Shown here: positions 15,601 through 23,369 of the stretch, piece after piece | Numbering within the stretch: the first letter of the stretch is position 1 | Layout: each line of letters starts with the position of its first letter | Assembly (NCBI GenBank): GCA_007117515.1 | Contig: SKGQ01000155.1 | Location: 1 to 39,668 of the forward strand | Direction of reading: 5' to 3' | DNA length: 39,668 nt | Source: Ectothiorhodospiraceae bacterium | Lineage (GTDB): Bacteria; Pseudomonadota; Gammaproteobacteria; Nitrococcales; Aquisalimonadaceae | Notes under the pieces: model-generated | What the model was told of the DNA's origin: nothing | Database searches by the model: none | Seen by the model: only the letters and a program-made list of their open reading frames with translations | Translations under genes and position numbers: made by a program

Positions 15601-16047
15601 CAGAATTGCCTGCCATTCATCCGGTTCCACCGGCATCACGGATAGCCGGTTGCCCTTTTGCACCAGTCGCATCTCCGCGAGTTCGGGGCGTGTCTTGAGC
15701 TCGTCCAGGGTGATCTTGCGTGCGAGCCGCCGTTGCAGCGTCACATCCACCATGAACCAGCGCGGGTTGTCCGGATCGCTCTTCGGATCGTAATGCGGGT
15801 CGTTAGGATCAAACGCCGTGTGATCCGGGTATCCCGCGCGGCTGATCTCGACGATGCCGACAATACCCGGTGGTTTGGTGTTGGAGTGATAGAAGAACGC
15901 CAGATCGCCCACCTGCATCTGGTCTCGCATCATGTTGCGGGCCTGGTAATTGCGAACACCGTCCCAGGGTTCGGTCTGCCGGGGCCGCTCCGCCAGGTGG
16001 TCAATGCCGAAGACGTCCGGTTCCGATTTCATCAGCCAATAATGCAC
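15571..16047 (-). CDS. EVE domain-containing protein
   Basis: This 158-residue single-domain EVE protein is related to PUA folds thought to bind modified bases in DNA or RNA. The characteristic opening HYWLMKSEP is followed by WDGVRNYQARNMMRD, GDLAFFYHSN and GIVGIVEI. EVE genes often sit near zapA/ygfA in gammaproteobacteria, as here. The start is GTG at 16047, with GGAGG five bases upstream; the longer in-frame extension has no family features. The last residues (NKSVFP and the stop) are encoded by a copy of a dispersed repeat and are probably not part of the ancestral protein. Confidence 0.92.
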   Translation of the reverse strand: MHYWLMKSEPDVFGIDHLAERPRQTEPWDGVRNYQARNMMRDQMQVGDLAFFYHSNTKPPGIVGIVEISRAGYPDHTAFDPNDPHYDPKSDPDNPRWFMVDVTLQRRLARKITLDELKTRPELAEMRLVQKGNRLSVMPVEPDEWQAILALENKSVFP

Positions 16048-16081
16048 ATGCTCCTCCGCAACTATCGTGACTTGGGGAAAC

Positions 16082-16145
16082 GCCCGCCTTCTTGCGTCCT
16101 TTCCCGAGGCGGGCCGGTCTTTACCGCGGTGCACTGGTTCGTCAA
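16082..16145 (-). promoter_or_regulatory. Candidate promoter and leader hairpin of the EVE gene
   Basis: Read on the minus strand, TTGACG (16145-16140), a 16-base spacer and TAAAGA (16123-16118) form a reasonable sigma-70 promoter. Directly after it a perfect 8-bp stem, GCCCGCCT/AGGCGGGC (arms 16114-16107 and 16089-16082), lies in the predicted leader about 35 bases before the start codon. It could modulate mRNA stability or attenuation; it has no good U-tract. Confidence 0.4.
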
Positions 16146-16197
16146 CCCCGCAGGATAACGTGGCAGTCGGCCAATAAACCAAGCCTGGGCGCGCGGA

Positions 16198-16794
16198 TCA
16201 ACGCAGATGACGGATACCTTGCTCAGTGATCACGCCATGCAGCGGCACGTCCCAGGGGGCCGACGGTAGCCGTGGCACCTCCTGGAAACCGAAGCCGACG
16301 CCGAGCAGGAGCGGCCGGCGCCAGCCCGGCTGCCGTTGCAGGAAGGCGAAAGTGCGGTCGTAGTAGCCGGCGCCCATGCCCAGACGGTTACCGGTGGCAT
16401 CGAAAGCAAGCAACGGAGTCAGAATCAGGTCGAGTTCGCGCGGTGACAGGCGACTTGCGCGCGGCCCCGGTTCGGGGATACCGAAGCGATTGGGGCGTGA
16501 GGAGGTGCTTGCCGTGATGGTCCGGAACCAAAGACCGCGTTCGCCGAACGGTTTCAGCACCGGCAGAACGAGGTGCTTGTCATGCCGCCATCCCTCGGCC
16601 AGCAATGGCCGTAAATCCGGTTCGCCACGATGGGGCAGGAAAAGCGCCAGGCGGCGCGCCTTCCTCCAGGCCAGGGTGTTGGCAATGGTCCGGCACAGTC
16701 TGGCGCTGGCCCGGGAATGCTCGCCAGGCGAGAGTTGCAGGCGTCGCTTCCGCATGGTGCGACGAATCGCGGCGCGATCAGGGGAGCCCGTCAT
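16198..16794 (-). CDS. ygfA: 5-formyltetrahydrofolate cyclo-ligase
   Basis: This 198-residue cytoplasmic enzyme (YgfA/Fau) converts 5-formyl-THF to 5,10-methenyl-THF using ATP, recycling an inhibitory folate. Family marks are the basic N-terminus (IRRTMRKRRLQLS), LALFLPHRGEPDLRPLL, and the C-terminal signature GNRLGMGAGYYDRTF. It follows 6S RNA directly on the same strand, the well-known ssrS-ygfA arrangement, and is probably expressed by read-through from the ssrS transcript. The folate link to the glycine cleavage genes farther on is metabolic only; they are not adjacent. Confidence 0.95.
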   Translation of the reverse strand: MTGSPDRAAIRRTMRKRRLQLSPGEHSRASARLCRTIANTLAWRKARRLALFLPHRGEPDLRPLLAEGWRHDKHLVLPVLKPFGERGLWFRTITASTSSRPNRFGIPEPGPRASRLSPRELDLILTPLLAFDATGNRLGMGAGYYDRTFAFLQRQPGWRRPLLLGVGFGFQEVPRLPSAPWDVPLHGVITEQGIRHLR

Positions 16795-16838
16795 GAAGGT
16801 CGAGTCGTCTGGTTCAGGGACACGTTGTCAGGGAAAGA

Positions 16839-17028
16839 GACACCCCCCGCCTGCGCCGTCCCGGCGTCGCCCCTTGAACCCTGTGGTTCAGGTGGGGAGG
16901 ACGGCTGGGGCCTTAGGCTTTCCGCTCGTGGCGGACATGCACACCGACGTCCAGCACGCGGCTCCCCGGGCGAAGAAGTTGAGGCTCAAGAATCGCTATG
17001 CCGGATCTCGCACGCCGCAGGGGATGTC
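16839..17028 (-). ncRNA. ssrS: 6S RNA
   Basis: 6S RNA mimics an open promoter and sequesters sigma-70 RNA polymerase in stationary phase. On the minus strand between zapA and ygfA I can read its conserved pieces in order: 5' arm GACATCCCC (from 17028), TTCTTGAGCC, GGGAGCCGCGTGCTGGACG, GTGTGCATGTCCGCC, AAAGCCTAAGG, the conserved CCTGAACC-ACAG-GGTTCAAGG hairpin near 16870-16895, and the 3' arm GGGGGTGTC, which pairs with the 5' arm. The inferred length of about 190 nt is close to the 184 nt of E. coli. Exact ends are estimated from the closing stem. Confidence 0.9.
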
Positions 17029-17077
17029 AGCCCCATGGTGCGGCCAGCAGCAGCGCGGTGCAAGCAGGACGAACCGA

Positions 17078-17380
17078 CTAGTCCTTTTTCGGCAGGACGC
17101 TGGCGATACGCTGGCTCATAGTCTGGATCCGATCCTGCACCAACTGGTTGATGTCGGCACCATCTTCCGAGGTCTGCAGCATTTCATGGGTGATGTTCAG
17201 CGCCACCATCACTGCGATGCGATCCGCACCGACGACCTTGCCGCTCTTGCGCACCTCCCGCATCCGCTGATCGAGGTAGGAGGCGGATTTCATCAGGTCG
17301 TTTTTCTCGTCCTCCGGGCAGGCGATAAGAAATTCCTTGTCCAGAATATGCACCTTGACCGGTTCCACCGAGCGTTCCAT
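17078..17380 (-). CDS. zapA: Cell division protein ZapA
   Basis: ZapA is a cytoplasmic FtsZ-ring-associated protein that bundles FtsZ filaments. The 100-residue product starts MERSVEPVKVHILDKEFLIA and has the family core CPEDEKNDLMKSASYLDQRM, then ADRIAVMVALNITHEML and a C-terminal coiled-coil region. The ATG at 17380 overlaps the stop of the zapB-like gene (TGATG), so the pair is translationally coupled; GGAG lies nine bases upstream. A longer in-frame reading through the upstream gene is an artefact. 6S RNA follows. Confidence 0.95.
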   Translation of the reverse strand: MERSVEPVKVHILDKEFLIACPEDEKNDLMKSASYLDQRMREVRKSGKVVGADRIAVMVALNITHEMLQTSEDGADINQLVQDRIQTMSQRIASVLPKKD

Positions 17381-17607
17381 CAATGTTGCTCCATCGCTTT
17401 CAGTCGGCTGATCATCGCCTCGATACGCGAGCGCGCGAGTTCGTTCTTTTCGAGCAAGCCGGCGCGTTCCGCGTTCAGACTTTCCTGAGACTGGCGCAGT
17501 ACGCGGTTCTCCTCGCGCAGGCGCAGACACAACTCCACCAGCTGGTCGACGCGTTGCTCGAGAAGCTGGAGGTCCTGGCGAATCTTTCCTGCTTCCGCGT
17601 TATCCAT
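17380..17607 (-). CDS. ZapB-like coiled-coil protein (TIGR02449 type)
   Basis: This 75-residue protein is almost entirely coiled coil (LLEQRVDQLVELCLRLREEN, VLRQSQESLNAERAGLLEKN), like the small ZapB-type/TIGR02449 proteins that precede zapA in many gammaproteobacteria. By position it should help link the division ring through ZapA. The stop overlaps the zapA start by one base. Similarity to E. coli ZapB is by heptad pattern rather than strong identity, so I give no symbol. Confidence 0.85.
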   Translation of the reverse strand: MDNAEAGKIRQDLQLLEQRVDQLVELCLRLREENRVLRQSQESLNAERAGLLEKNELARSRIEAMISRLKAMEQH

Positions 17608-17752
17608 GGTGTCGTGCCCTGCTCCCCGTCATCCGAGCTGATCCTCTGTCAGCAGCAAAGCCGCCGGCGCTGCTGGAACCCAATGGTAGGATAGCCTGTC
17701 CCGCAATCACAGACCTGTATTCGGTGCCCGAACGGATGTCACGGAGAAAATT

Positions 17753-18337
17753 ATGGTGGATCAATCCTGCGGCCATGAGCAGCTAGAGGCAGCCCTTGGC
17801 GCTGTCTCGGCACAGATGGGCGCCGCGGAAAGCCAGGGCGTGCTGTGCGGAATGCTCAGCGCCTCGGCGAAGACAGGGGTTGCAGAATGGATCGCACGGG
17901 TGCTCGAGGACGCGGAACCCAAAGGCGATCCGGCACGTCATTGCCTGGAGCAGTTGAGCTTGCTCTGGCAGCAGACCCAGACCGGACTGCAGGACCCGGA
18001 TCTTGGTCTCGAACTGCTGCTGCCGGCGGAGAGTGCATCGCTGTCTGCGCGGGCCCAGGCACTGGCGGCCTGGTGTCAGGGGTTCATGTACGGTCTGGGC
18101 CAGGATCAGCAGGGCCGTGTCGCCGACCTGCCCGGCGAGGCTGCCGAGGCGGTCCAGAGTCTGTCCGAGATTGCCCTGCTGGATGCCGATGCCAGCGGCG
18201 AGGAGGACGAAGCAGCCTTCGCCGAGCTGGAAGAATTCGTCCGTGTTGCCGCGCTGCTCATTCATGAGCAGATGCAGCCGCTGCGGCGTCAGCGACCGGT
18301 GCCGGTCCAGCTGCCGGACGACGACACCATCCATTGA
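17753..18337 (+). CDS. ygfB: UPF0149/YgfB family protein
   Basis: This 194-residue all-helical UPF0149 protein has family marks AAESQGVLCGMLSA, AWCQGFMYGLG and FAELEEFVRVAALLIHEQM. It is acidic. In Pseudomonas, YgfB is reported to influence ampDh3 expression and beta-lactam resistance; a similar role here is only a suggestion, though ampD and ampE lie in this window. It is divergent from the zapB-zapA transcript and first in the ygfB-pepP-ubiH-ubiI row. GGAG lies seven bases before the ATG. Confidence 0.93.
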   Translation: MVDQSCGHEQLEAALGAVSAQMGAAESQGVLCGMLSASAKTGVAEWIARVLEDAEPKGDPARHCLEQLSLLWQQTQTGLQDPDLGLELLLPAESASLSARAQALAAWCQGFMYGLGQDQQGRVADLPGEAAEAVQSLSEIALLDADASGEEDEAAFAELEEFVRVAALLIHEQMQPLRRQRPVPVQLPDDDTIH

Positions 18338-18384
18338 ACCGTTCCGACCCGTACAATCCGTTTGGCCAATTGAGGAGTTGCTTC

Positions 18385-19689
18385 GTGACCCAGGAGGAAT
18401 ACCGCCGTCGCCGGGATGAGTTGATGGAGATGATGGGCGAGCAGGCGGTTGCCGTCCTCGCCGCCGCGCCCGAGCAGGTTCGTAACCGCGACGTGCATTA
18501 TCCTTACCGCCAGGACAGCGATTTCTATTACCTCACCGGCTTCGCCGAGCCCGATGCGGTGCTGGTGCTGGCACCGGGGCGTGCCCAGGGCGAGTTCATC
18601 CTGTTCAACCGCGAACGGGATCCGGATCGAGAGGTCTGGGATGGCCCACGCGCCGGCCAGGACGGTGCCTGCGACCAGTTCGGAGCCGACGATGCCTTTC
18701 CGATTGACGACATCGACGACATCCTGCCCGGGCTGCTCGAGGGACGGCAGAAAGTCTATGGCAGTCTGGGGCAGCATCCGGAGATGGACCAGATGCTGTT
18801 CGGCTGGGTCAACCAGATTCGCGCCCGCTCCCGGCTGGGGGTGAGGGCACCGGATGAATTCGTCTCCCTGGAGCACCTGCTGCACGAGATGCGCCTGTTC
18901 AAGAGTCCGGCTGAACTGGCACAGATGCGGGAGGCCGCGGCGGTGGCAGCCAAGGCCCACCGGCGAGCCATGCAGCGTTGCCGGCCCGGGCTGTTCGAAT
19001 ACCAGATCGAAGCCGAGTTTCACGCCGTGTTCCGCGACCATGGTGGCGAGCATGCCTATCCGCCGATCGTCGGCGGTGGCCGCAATGGCTGCATCCTGCA
19101 TTACATCGATAACCGCGCCGAACTGCGTAACGGCGACCTGCTGCTGATCGATGCCGGCTGCGAGTTGAGCTGCTATGCGTCGGACATCACCCGGACCTTT
19201 CCCGTCAACGGACGCTTCTCCGGCGAGCAACGCGCAGTCTACGAGATCGTGCTTGCCGCCCAGCAGGCGGCGATCGGGGCAACCCGGGTCGGCAATCACT
19301 GGAATCAGCCGCATGAACAGGCGGTTCGCTTGCTGGTGCAGGGTCTGGTTGACCTGGGGCTGCTCGAGGGTGATGTCGACGGCCTGATCGAGCAGGAGGC
19401 CTACCGCCCGTTCTACATGCACCGAACCGGTCACTGGCTGGGGCTGGATGTTCACGACGTCGGTGACTACAAGGTCGACGGCCATTGGCGGGAGCTGGAG
19501 CCCGGCATGGTGGTGACCGTGGAGCCCGGGCTCTACATCGCGGATAACGTTCCCGACGTTGATCCGCGCTGGCACAACATCGGTGTGCGGATCGAGGACG
19601 ACGTGGTGGTCGGACGCGACGGTCCCGAGGTCCTCAGCCTGGATGTGCCGAAGGCAATCGACGAAATCGAGGCCCTGATGCGTTCGTGA
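18385..19689 (+). CDS. pepP: Xaa-Pro aminopeptidase P
   Basis: PepP removes an N-terminal residue preceding proline. The 434-residue protein (E. coli: 441) has the full dinuclear Mn site of the M24B family: Asp256 and Asp267 (LLIDAGCELSCYASDITRTF), His350 (HRTGHWLGLDVHD), Glu380 (VTVEPGLYI) and Glu404 (VRIEDDVVV). The N-terminal aminopeptidase-P domain begins QEEYRRRRDELMEMM and contains DSDFYYLTGF. The GTG at 18385 has GAGGAG at the right distance and gives the usual N-terminus; an in-frame TTG at 18334 overlaps ygfB. The stop overlaps the ubiH start. Confidence 0.96.
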   Translation: MTQEEYRRRRDELMEMMGEQAVAVLAAAPEQVRNRDVHYPYRQDSDFYYLTGFAEPDAVLVLAPGRAQGEFILFNRERDPDREVWDGPRAGQDGACDQFGADDAFPIDDIDDILPGLLEGRQKVYGSLGQHPEMDQMLFGWVNQIRARSRLGVRAPDEFVSLEHLLHEMRLFKSPAELAQMREAAAVAAKAHRRAMQRCRPGLFEYQIEAEFHAVFRDHGGEHAYPPIVGGGRNGCILHYIDNRAELRNGDLLLIDAGCELSCYASDITRTFPVNGRFSGEQRAVYEIVLAAQQAAIGATRVGNHWNQPHEQAVRLLVQGLVDLGLLEGDVDGLIEQEAYRPFYMHRTGHWLGLDVHDVGDYKVDGHWRELEPGMVVTVEPGLYIADNVPDVDPRWHNIGVRIEDDVVVGRDGPEVLSLDVPKAIDEIEALMRS

Positions 19690-20930
19690 GTGCCATGACG
19701 ATGCATGATGCGGATCTGGTGATTGCCGGCGGTGGCCTGGTCGGCCTGACGCTGGCTTGCGCCCTGCGCACCGCAGGTTTCCGCCTGTTGCTGGTGGATC
19801 CGGCAACTGGTCCGGCGGCAGGCCACGACCCACGCAGTGTCGCCCTGGCGCCGGGCTCCCGCCGGATCTTCGAGGCGCTCGGTGTCTGGCCGCTGGTCAG
19901 CGAGAAGACGGCACCGATCCGCCGTATTCAGGTCTCGGAGCGGGGTGGCTTCGGTCGGCTTCGGCTGGACGCGGGAGAGATGGATCTGACTGCGCTCGGG
20001 CATGTGGTCATGAACCGTGACCTGGAGGCCGCGCTACGACGCCGTCTCGCCGAGGCCTCCGGATCGGTCCGGATCGTGCCCGGGGCGAAGGTCCAGACAC
20101 CCGAGAGCGCATCGGACCACATTCGCATGCAGTTGCTGGAGAACGAGACCTGTCGGTCGGTCTCGGCCCGCCTGCTGCTCGCTGCCGATGGCGCCGCCTC
20201 GCCCCTGCGCCAGGCAGCTGGTCTGAGTATCGAGGATATCGACTATCGGCAGACCGCCCTGGTGGCGACGGTCCGGCCGGGTCGGCCCTATCAGGGAGAG
20301 GCCTTCGAAAGGTTCACGCCTGACGGCCCGCTGGCTCTGCTGCCATTGCCCGACGGCCGGATGTCTCTGGTCTGGACGGTACGGAGTGCCCAGGCCGATG
20401 ACCTGGCGGCAATGGATGACCGTGATTTTCTTCATGCCCTGCAGCAGGCCTTCGGCTATCGGCTCGGGCGACTGCTCGAGGTCGGCGATCGCGGCGCCTG
20501 GCCGTTACGCCTGCGACACGCTCGGCGCCGGCGTCATGGACGCATGCTGTTGGTCGGCAATGCCGTCTGCAGTCTGCATCCGGTCGCCGGGCAGGGTCTG
20601 AACCTGGCGCTGCGGGACGTTGCCGGGCTGGCCGAGGTGCTGCATGCAGCGGCACGGGATGATGTGGATCCTGCCGACGCCCCGGGCCTGGCTGCCTGGT
20701 TGACGTCACAACAGCGCGTCCAACGGCGCGTCACGCTGTTTACTCATGGTCTGGTCGGGCTGTTTTCCAACGACTTCCCCGGTCTCCGCCTGGGCCGCAA
20801 TGCCGGTCTCCTGGCCCTGGCCGGCCTGCCTGGCCTGCGCCGCGGTTTCGCCAGCCTGGGCATGGGCCGACACGGTGGTGCCGGCCGGCTGGCCCGTGGT
20901 CTGCCGCTGGACGTTGATGCCGATGGTTGA
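19686..20930 (+). CDS. ubiH: 2-octaprenyl-6-methoxyphenol hydroxylase UbiH
   Basis: UbiH is an FAD-dependent monooxygenase of aerobic ubiquinone synthesis that acts at the membrane surface. The 414-residue protein shows the dinucleotide-binding VIAGGGLVGLTLA, the middle motif LLLAADGAASPLRQ, and the FAD-binding GNAVCSLHPVAGQGLNLALRD with the GNA typical of UbiH where UbiI has GDA. The GTG at 19686 overlaps the pepP stop; an ATG three codons later (19695) is an equally good start. It overlaps ubiI by eight bases, so the two hydroxylases are coupled. Confidence 0.93.
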   Translation: MSAMTMHDADLVIAGGGLVGLTLACALRTAGFRLLLVDPATGPAAGHDPRSVALAPGSRRIFEALGVWPLVSEKTAPIRRIQVSERGGFGRLRLDAGEMDLTALGHVVMNRDLEAALRRRLAEASGSVRIVPGAKVQTPESASDHIRMQLLENETCRSVSARLLLAADGAASPLRQAAGLSIEDIDYRQTALVATVRPGRPYQGEAFERFTPDGPLALLPLPDGRMSLVWTVRSAQADDLAAMDDRDFLHALQQAFGYRLGRLLEVGDRGAWPLRLRHARRRRHGRMLLVGNAVCSLHPVAGQGLNLALRDVAGLAEVLHAAARDDVDPADAPGLAAWLTSQQRVQRRVTLFTHGLVGLFSNDFPGLRLGRNAGLLALAGLPGLRRGFASLGMGRHGGAGRLARGLPLDVDADG

Positions 20931-22140
20931 TGCCCCGCTCGATGTGGCGATTTCCGGGGCCGGCCCTGTCGGCCTGATGCTGGCGACGGCACTGGCTGCG
21001 CGAGGCGCCCGGGTTGCCGTGTTCGAGGCCGGCGGGCCACCTGACTGGTCGTCGGAGTTGCCGGATATGCGGGTCTCGTCGCTGACCCCGGCGTCGCGCT
21101 GCATGCTGCAGCGACTCGGCGTCTGGGACGCCATCGTCGAGCGACGGGTGTCCCCATTCGAGGCGATTCATGCCTGGGACGCTGCCGGCGCTGCCGTTCG
21201 CTTTCATGCTGCCGACGTGGATGAGCCAGCGCTGGGTTATCTGGTTGAGCACAGTCTGTTGCAGACCGTGCTCGACCGCGCCTTGCGGCAGCATCAGAGC
21301 GGTCGTGTTCAGCGCCACTATCACTGCCGGATCGACGATGTCCTGGTGGACACGGACTGCTGTCGTTTGCGGATGAGCGATGGTGCCACGGTGCGGGCGC
21401 GGTTGCTGGTCGCGGCCGATGGGGCCCGGTCCGCGTTGCGGCAGCGCATGGGGATCGACGTCCGCAGCAGGAGTTACGGACAGCAGGGGCTGGTGGCTGC
21501 CGTTCGCCCATCGGTGTCCCATGGTCGGATTGCCCGCCAGCGTTTCATGCCCGGTGGCCCGCTGGCCCTGCTGCCGCTGCAGGATGACTGGTGCTCGATT
21601 GTCTGGTCATTGCCCGAGGCGGAAGCGCAGCGTCTGCAGACCCTGGACGATGACGCTTTTCTGGCCGCGCTGGATGAGGCCTCGGGAGAGGTGCTCGGGA
21701 GCATGCGCGAGACCGGCCCGCGTCGCCTGTTCCCGCTATACGCGCAACAGGCGGACCGCTATGTCGGGCGGCGTTTTGCCCTGGTGGGAGATGCCGCCCA
21801 CGTGATTCATCCGCTGGCCGGTCAGGGTGTGAACCTGGGCTTGCTCGATGCTGCCGCGCTGGCCGAGGTGGTGGGAGATGCGCTGGAGGAGGGCGTTGAC
21901 CCCGGCAGCCATGCACGGCTTCGCCGCTATGCACGCTGGCGCCGAAGCGACAACCAGCCGGTGCAATGGGCCATGGAGGGCTTTCACTGGCTGTTCAGTA
22001 ATGCCGATCCTGCGCGGCGGCTGGCGCGCAACCTCGGCTTCATGGCCACCGACCGCCTGCCGATGGCAAAGCGTCTGTTCGTCCGGTTCGCGCTGACTTC
22101 GGGGGCCCACCTGCCGCGCCTGGCCCTGGGGAAACGCTGA
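20923..22140 (+). CDS. ubiI: Ubiquinone C5-hydroxylase UbiI/VisC-like
   Basis: This second FAD-dependent aromatic hydroxylase of the ubiquinone pathway has 405 residues. It has VAISGAGPVGLMLATALAA, LLVAADGARSALRQRMGI and GDAAHVIHPLAGQGVNLGLL. The GDA and the wording of that last motif are closer to VisC/UbiI than to UbiH. UbiI hydroxylates C5 of the ring; a UbiF/UbiM-type role cannot be excluded without alignment. The ATG at 20923 lies inside the end of ubiH; the longer frame upstream is only a shadow of ubiH. The stop codon TGA is inside a copy of the dispersed repeat (GGGGAAACGCTGA). Confidence 0.88.
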   Translation: MVDAPLDVAISGAGPVGLMLATALAARGARVAVFEAGGPPDWSSELPDMRVSSLTPASRCMLQRLGVWDAIVERRVSPFEAIHAWDAAGAAVRFHAADVDEPALGYLVEHSLLQTVLDRALRQHQSGRVQRHYHCRIDDVLVDTDCCRLRMSDGATVRARLLVAADGARSALRQRMGIDVRSRSYGQQGLVAAVRPSVSHGRIARQRFMPGGPLALLPLQDDWCSIVWSLPEAEAQRLQTLDDDAFLAALDEASGEVLGSMRETGPRRLFPLYAQQADRYVGRRFALVGDAAHVIHPLAGQGVNLGLLDAAALAEVVGDALEEGVDPGSHARLRRYARWRRSDNQPVQWAMEGFHWLFSNADPARRLARNLGFMATDRLPMAKRLFVRFALTSGAHLPRLALGKR

Positions 22141-22153
22141 CTTGTTCCCGCGC
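22131..22153 (+). repeat. Dispersed stop-codon repeat, copy at the end of ubiI
   Basis: ACGCTGACTTGTTCCCGCGC (22134-22153) matches 34181-34200 at 19 of 20 bases. The preceding GGGGAA extends the resemblance to copy A (GGAAACACTGATTTATTC). The TGA in the motif is the ubiI stop codon. Confidence 0.6.
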
Positions 22154-22272
22154 CCGAGACCGCTTCTGATCGGCTGACATGGCGTGGTGCCATCAATGCG
22201 GACTCCAAAGCAGACGAGGAAACAGGTGAGCGTCTCCCCGGTAAAGCAATGATCTACCCGCAAGAGCTTTTT

Positions 22273-22303
22273 TTGCAGACCTTAATAAGAATGATTATCA
22301 TTG
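22273..22303 (+). promoter_or_regulatory. Fur-box promoter of the iron transport operon
   Basis: TTGCAG (22273-22278), a 17-base spacer and TATCAT (22296-22301) make a good sigma-70 promoter. A Fur box, ATAAGAATGATTATCATTG (22285-22303), close to the consensus GATAATGATAATCATTATC, covers the -10 element. Fur with Fe2+ bound here would block transcription, so the operon should be on only under iron limitation. Confidence 0.88.
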
Positions 22304-22340
22304 CCCCTATTGTCTCTCTCAACATCAGGAATCCGGCATC

Positions 22341-23363
22341 ATGCGCCTTGTCGTCATTGTCGCGTTGGTCATCGGCGCCATACTCGGGGTTTCGTTCTGG
22401 GTCAGTCAGCAGTCAGGCGGCCAGGGTGACGAAATCGTCGTCTATTCGGCGCGTCAGGAACATCTGATCAAGCCATTGTTTGACCGCTTCACCGAGCAGA
22501 CCGGGATTCGCGTCCGTTATGTCACCGATGACGCCGGCCCGTTGCTGCAGCGGCTGCGCGCCGAGGGCGGCAATACCCGGGCGGACATGCTGATCACCGT
22601 GGATGCCGGCAACCTCTGGCAGGCCGCCGAGCAGGACGTGCTGGCCCCGGTCGAGTCGGACACCCTGGAGCGCAATGTTCCCGCCAACCTGCGCGATGCG
22701 GATGGGCGCTGGTTCGGCCTCTCGGTCCGCGCCCGGACCATTGTCTACAGCACCGAACGGGTGGCGCCGGAAGATCTGTCGACCTATGAGGCGCTGGCCG
22801 ATGCGGAGTGGGAGGGGCGACTCTGCCTGCGTACCTCGAAGAAGGTCTACAACCAGTCACTGGTGGCGACCATGATCGCGCGCCATGGCGAGGAACGTAC
22901 CGAGGAGATCGTCGGCGGCTGGGTCGACAATCTGGCAACGCAGCCATTCTCCAATGACACTGCGGTCATGGAGGCCATCGTCGCCGGCCAGTGCGATGTC
23001 GGCATCGTCAACACTTATTACTTCGGCCGGCTGCAGGAACGCGACGGTGACGACACGCCGCTGGCCCTGTTCTGGCCGAACCAGGATGCCGAAGGGGTGC
23101 ATGTCAATGTGTCCGGCGCCGGTATTACCCGGCATGCCTCCAATCCCGACGCGGCGCTGCAGCTTCTGGAGTGGTTGTCGGAGCAGGAAGCGCAGGAAAT
23201 GTTCGGTGCCCTGAACATGGAGTATCCGGTGCGGCCGGACACGGAGTGGACCGAGCGCGTCCGCAGCTGGGGCGATTTCCATGGCGATGACATCGATGTC
23301 TCCGAAGCCGGCCGGCGCCAGGTCGATGCGGTGATGTTGATGGACCGGGTCGGCTACCGTTAG
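22341..23363 (+). CDS. fbpA: Fe(III) ABC transporter substrate-binding protein (FbpA/FutA type)
   Basis: This 340-residue periplasmic binding protein of the ferric iron class carries iron from the outer membrane to the inner-membrane permease. An N-terminal hydrophobic segment (residues 3-20) is followed by IVVYSARQEHLIKPLFDRF and ends with the family's C-lobe. The Tyr pair Tyr226-Tyr227 in NTYYFGRL is the usual iron ligand. The N-terminus lacks a clear cleavage site, so it may stay membrane-anchored. AGGAA precedes the ATG by nine bases. The Fur-box promoter is 40-70 bases upstream, and the permease follows after six bases. Confidence 0.93.
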   Translation: MRLVVIVALVIGAILGVSFWVSQQSGGQGDEIVVYSARQEHLIKPLFDRFTEQTGIRVRYVTDDAGPLLQRLRAEGGNTRADMLITVDAGNLWQAAEQDVLAPVESDTLERNVPANLRDADGRWFGLSVRARTIVYSTERVAPEDLSTYEALADAEWEGRLCLRTSKKVYNQSLVATMIARHGEERTEEIVGGWVDNLATQPFSNDTAVMEAIVAGQCDVGIVNTYYFGRLQERDGDDTPLALFWPNQDAEGVHVNVSGAGITRHASNPDAALQLLEWLSEQEAQEMFGALNMEYPVRPDTEWTERVRSWGDFHGDDIDVSEAGRRQVDAVMLMDRVGYR

Positions 23364-23369
23364 CGACCC

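Noticed and set aside
16074-16083. GGGGAAACGC before the EVE gene as another repeat copy
   Set aside because: Ten bases shared with the ubiI copy but no CTGATTT continuation and no stop codon.
18289-19833. 514-codon minus-strand frame
   Set aside because: It is antisense to pepP, whose five metal ligands are all present on the plus strand.
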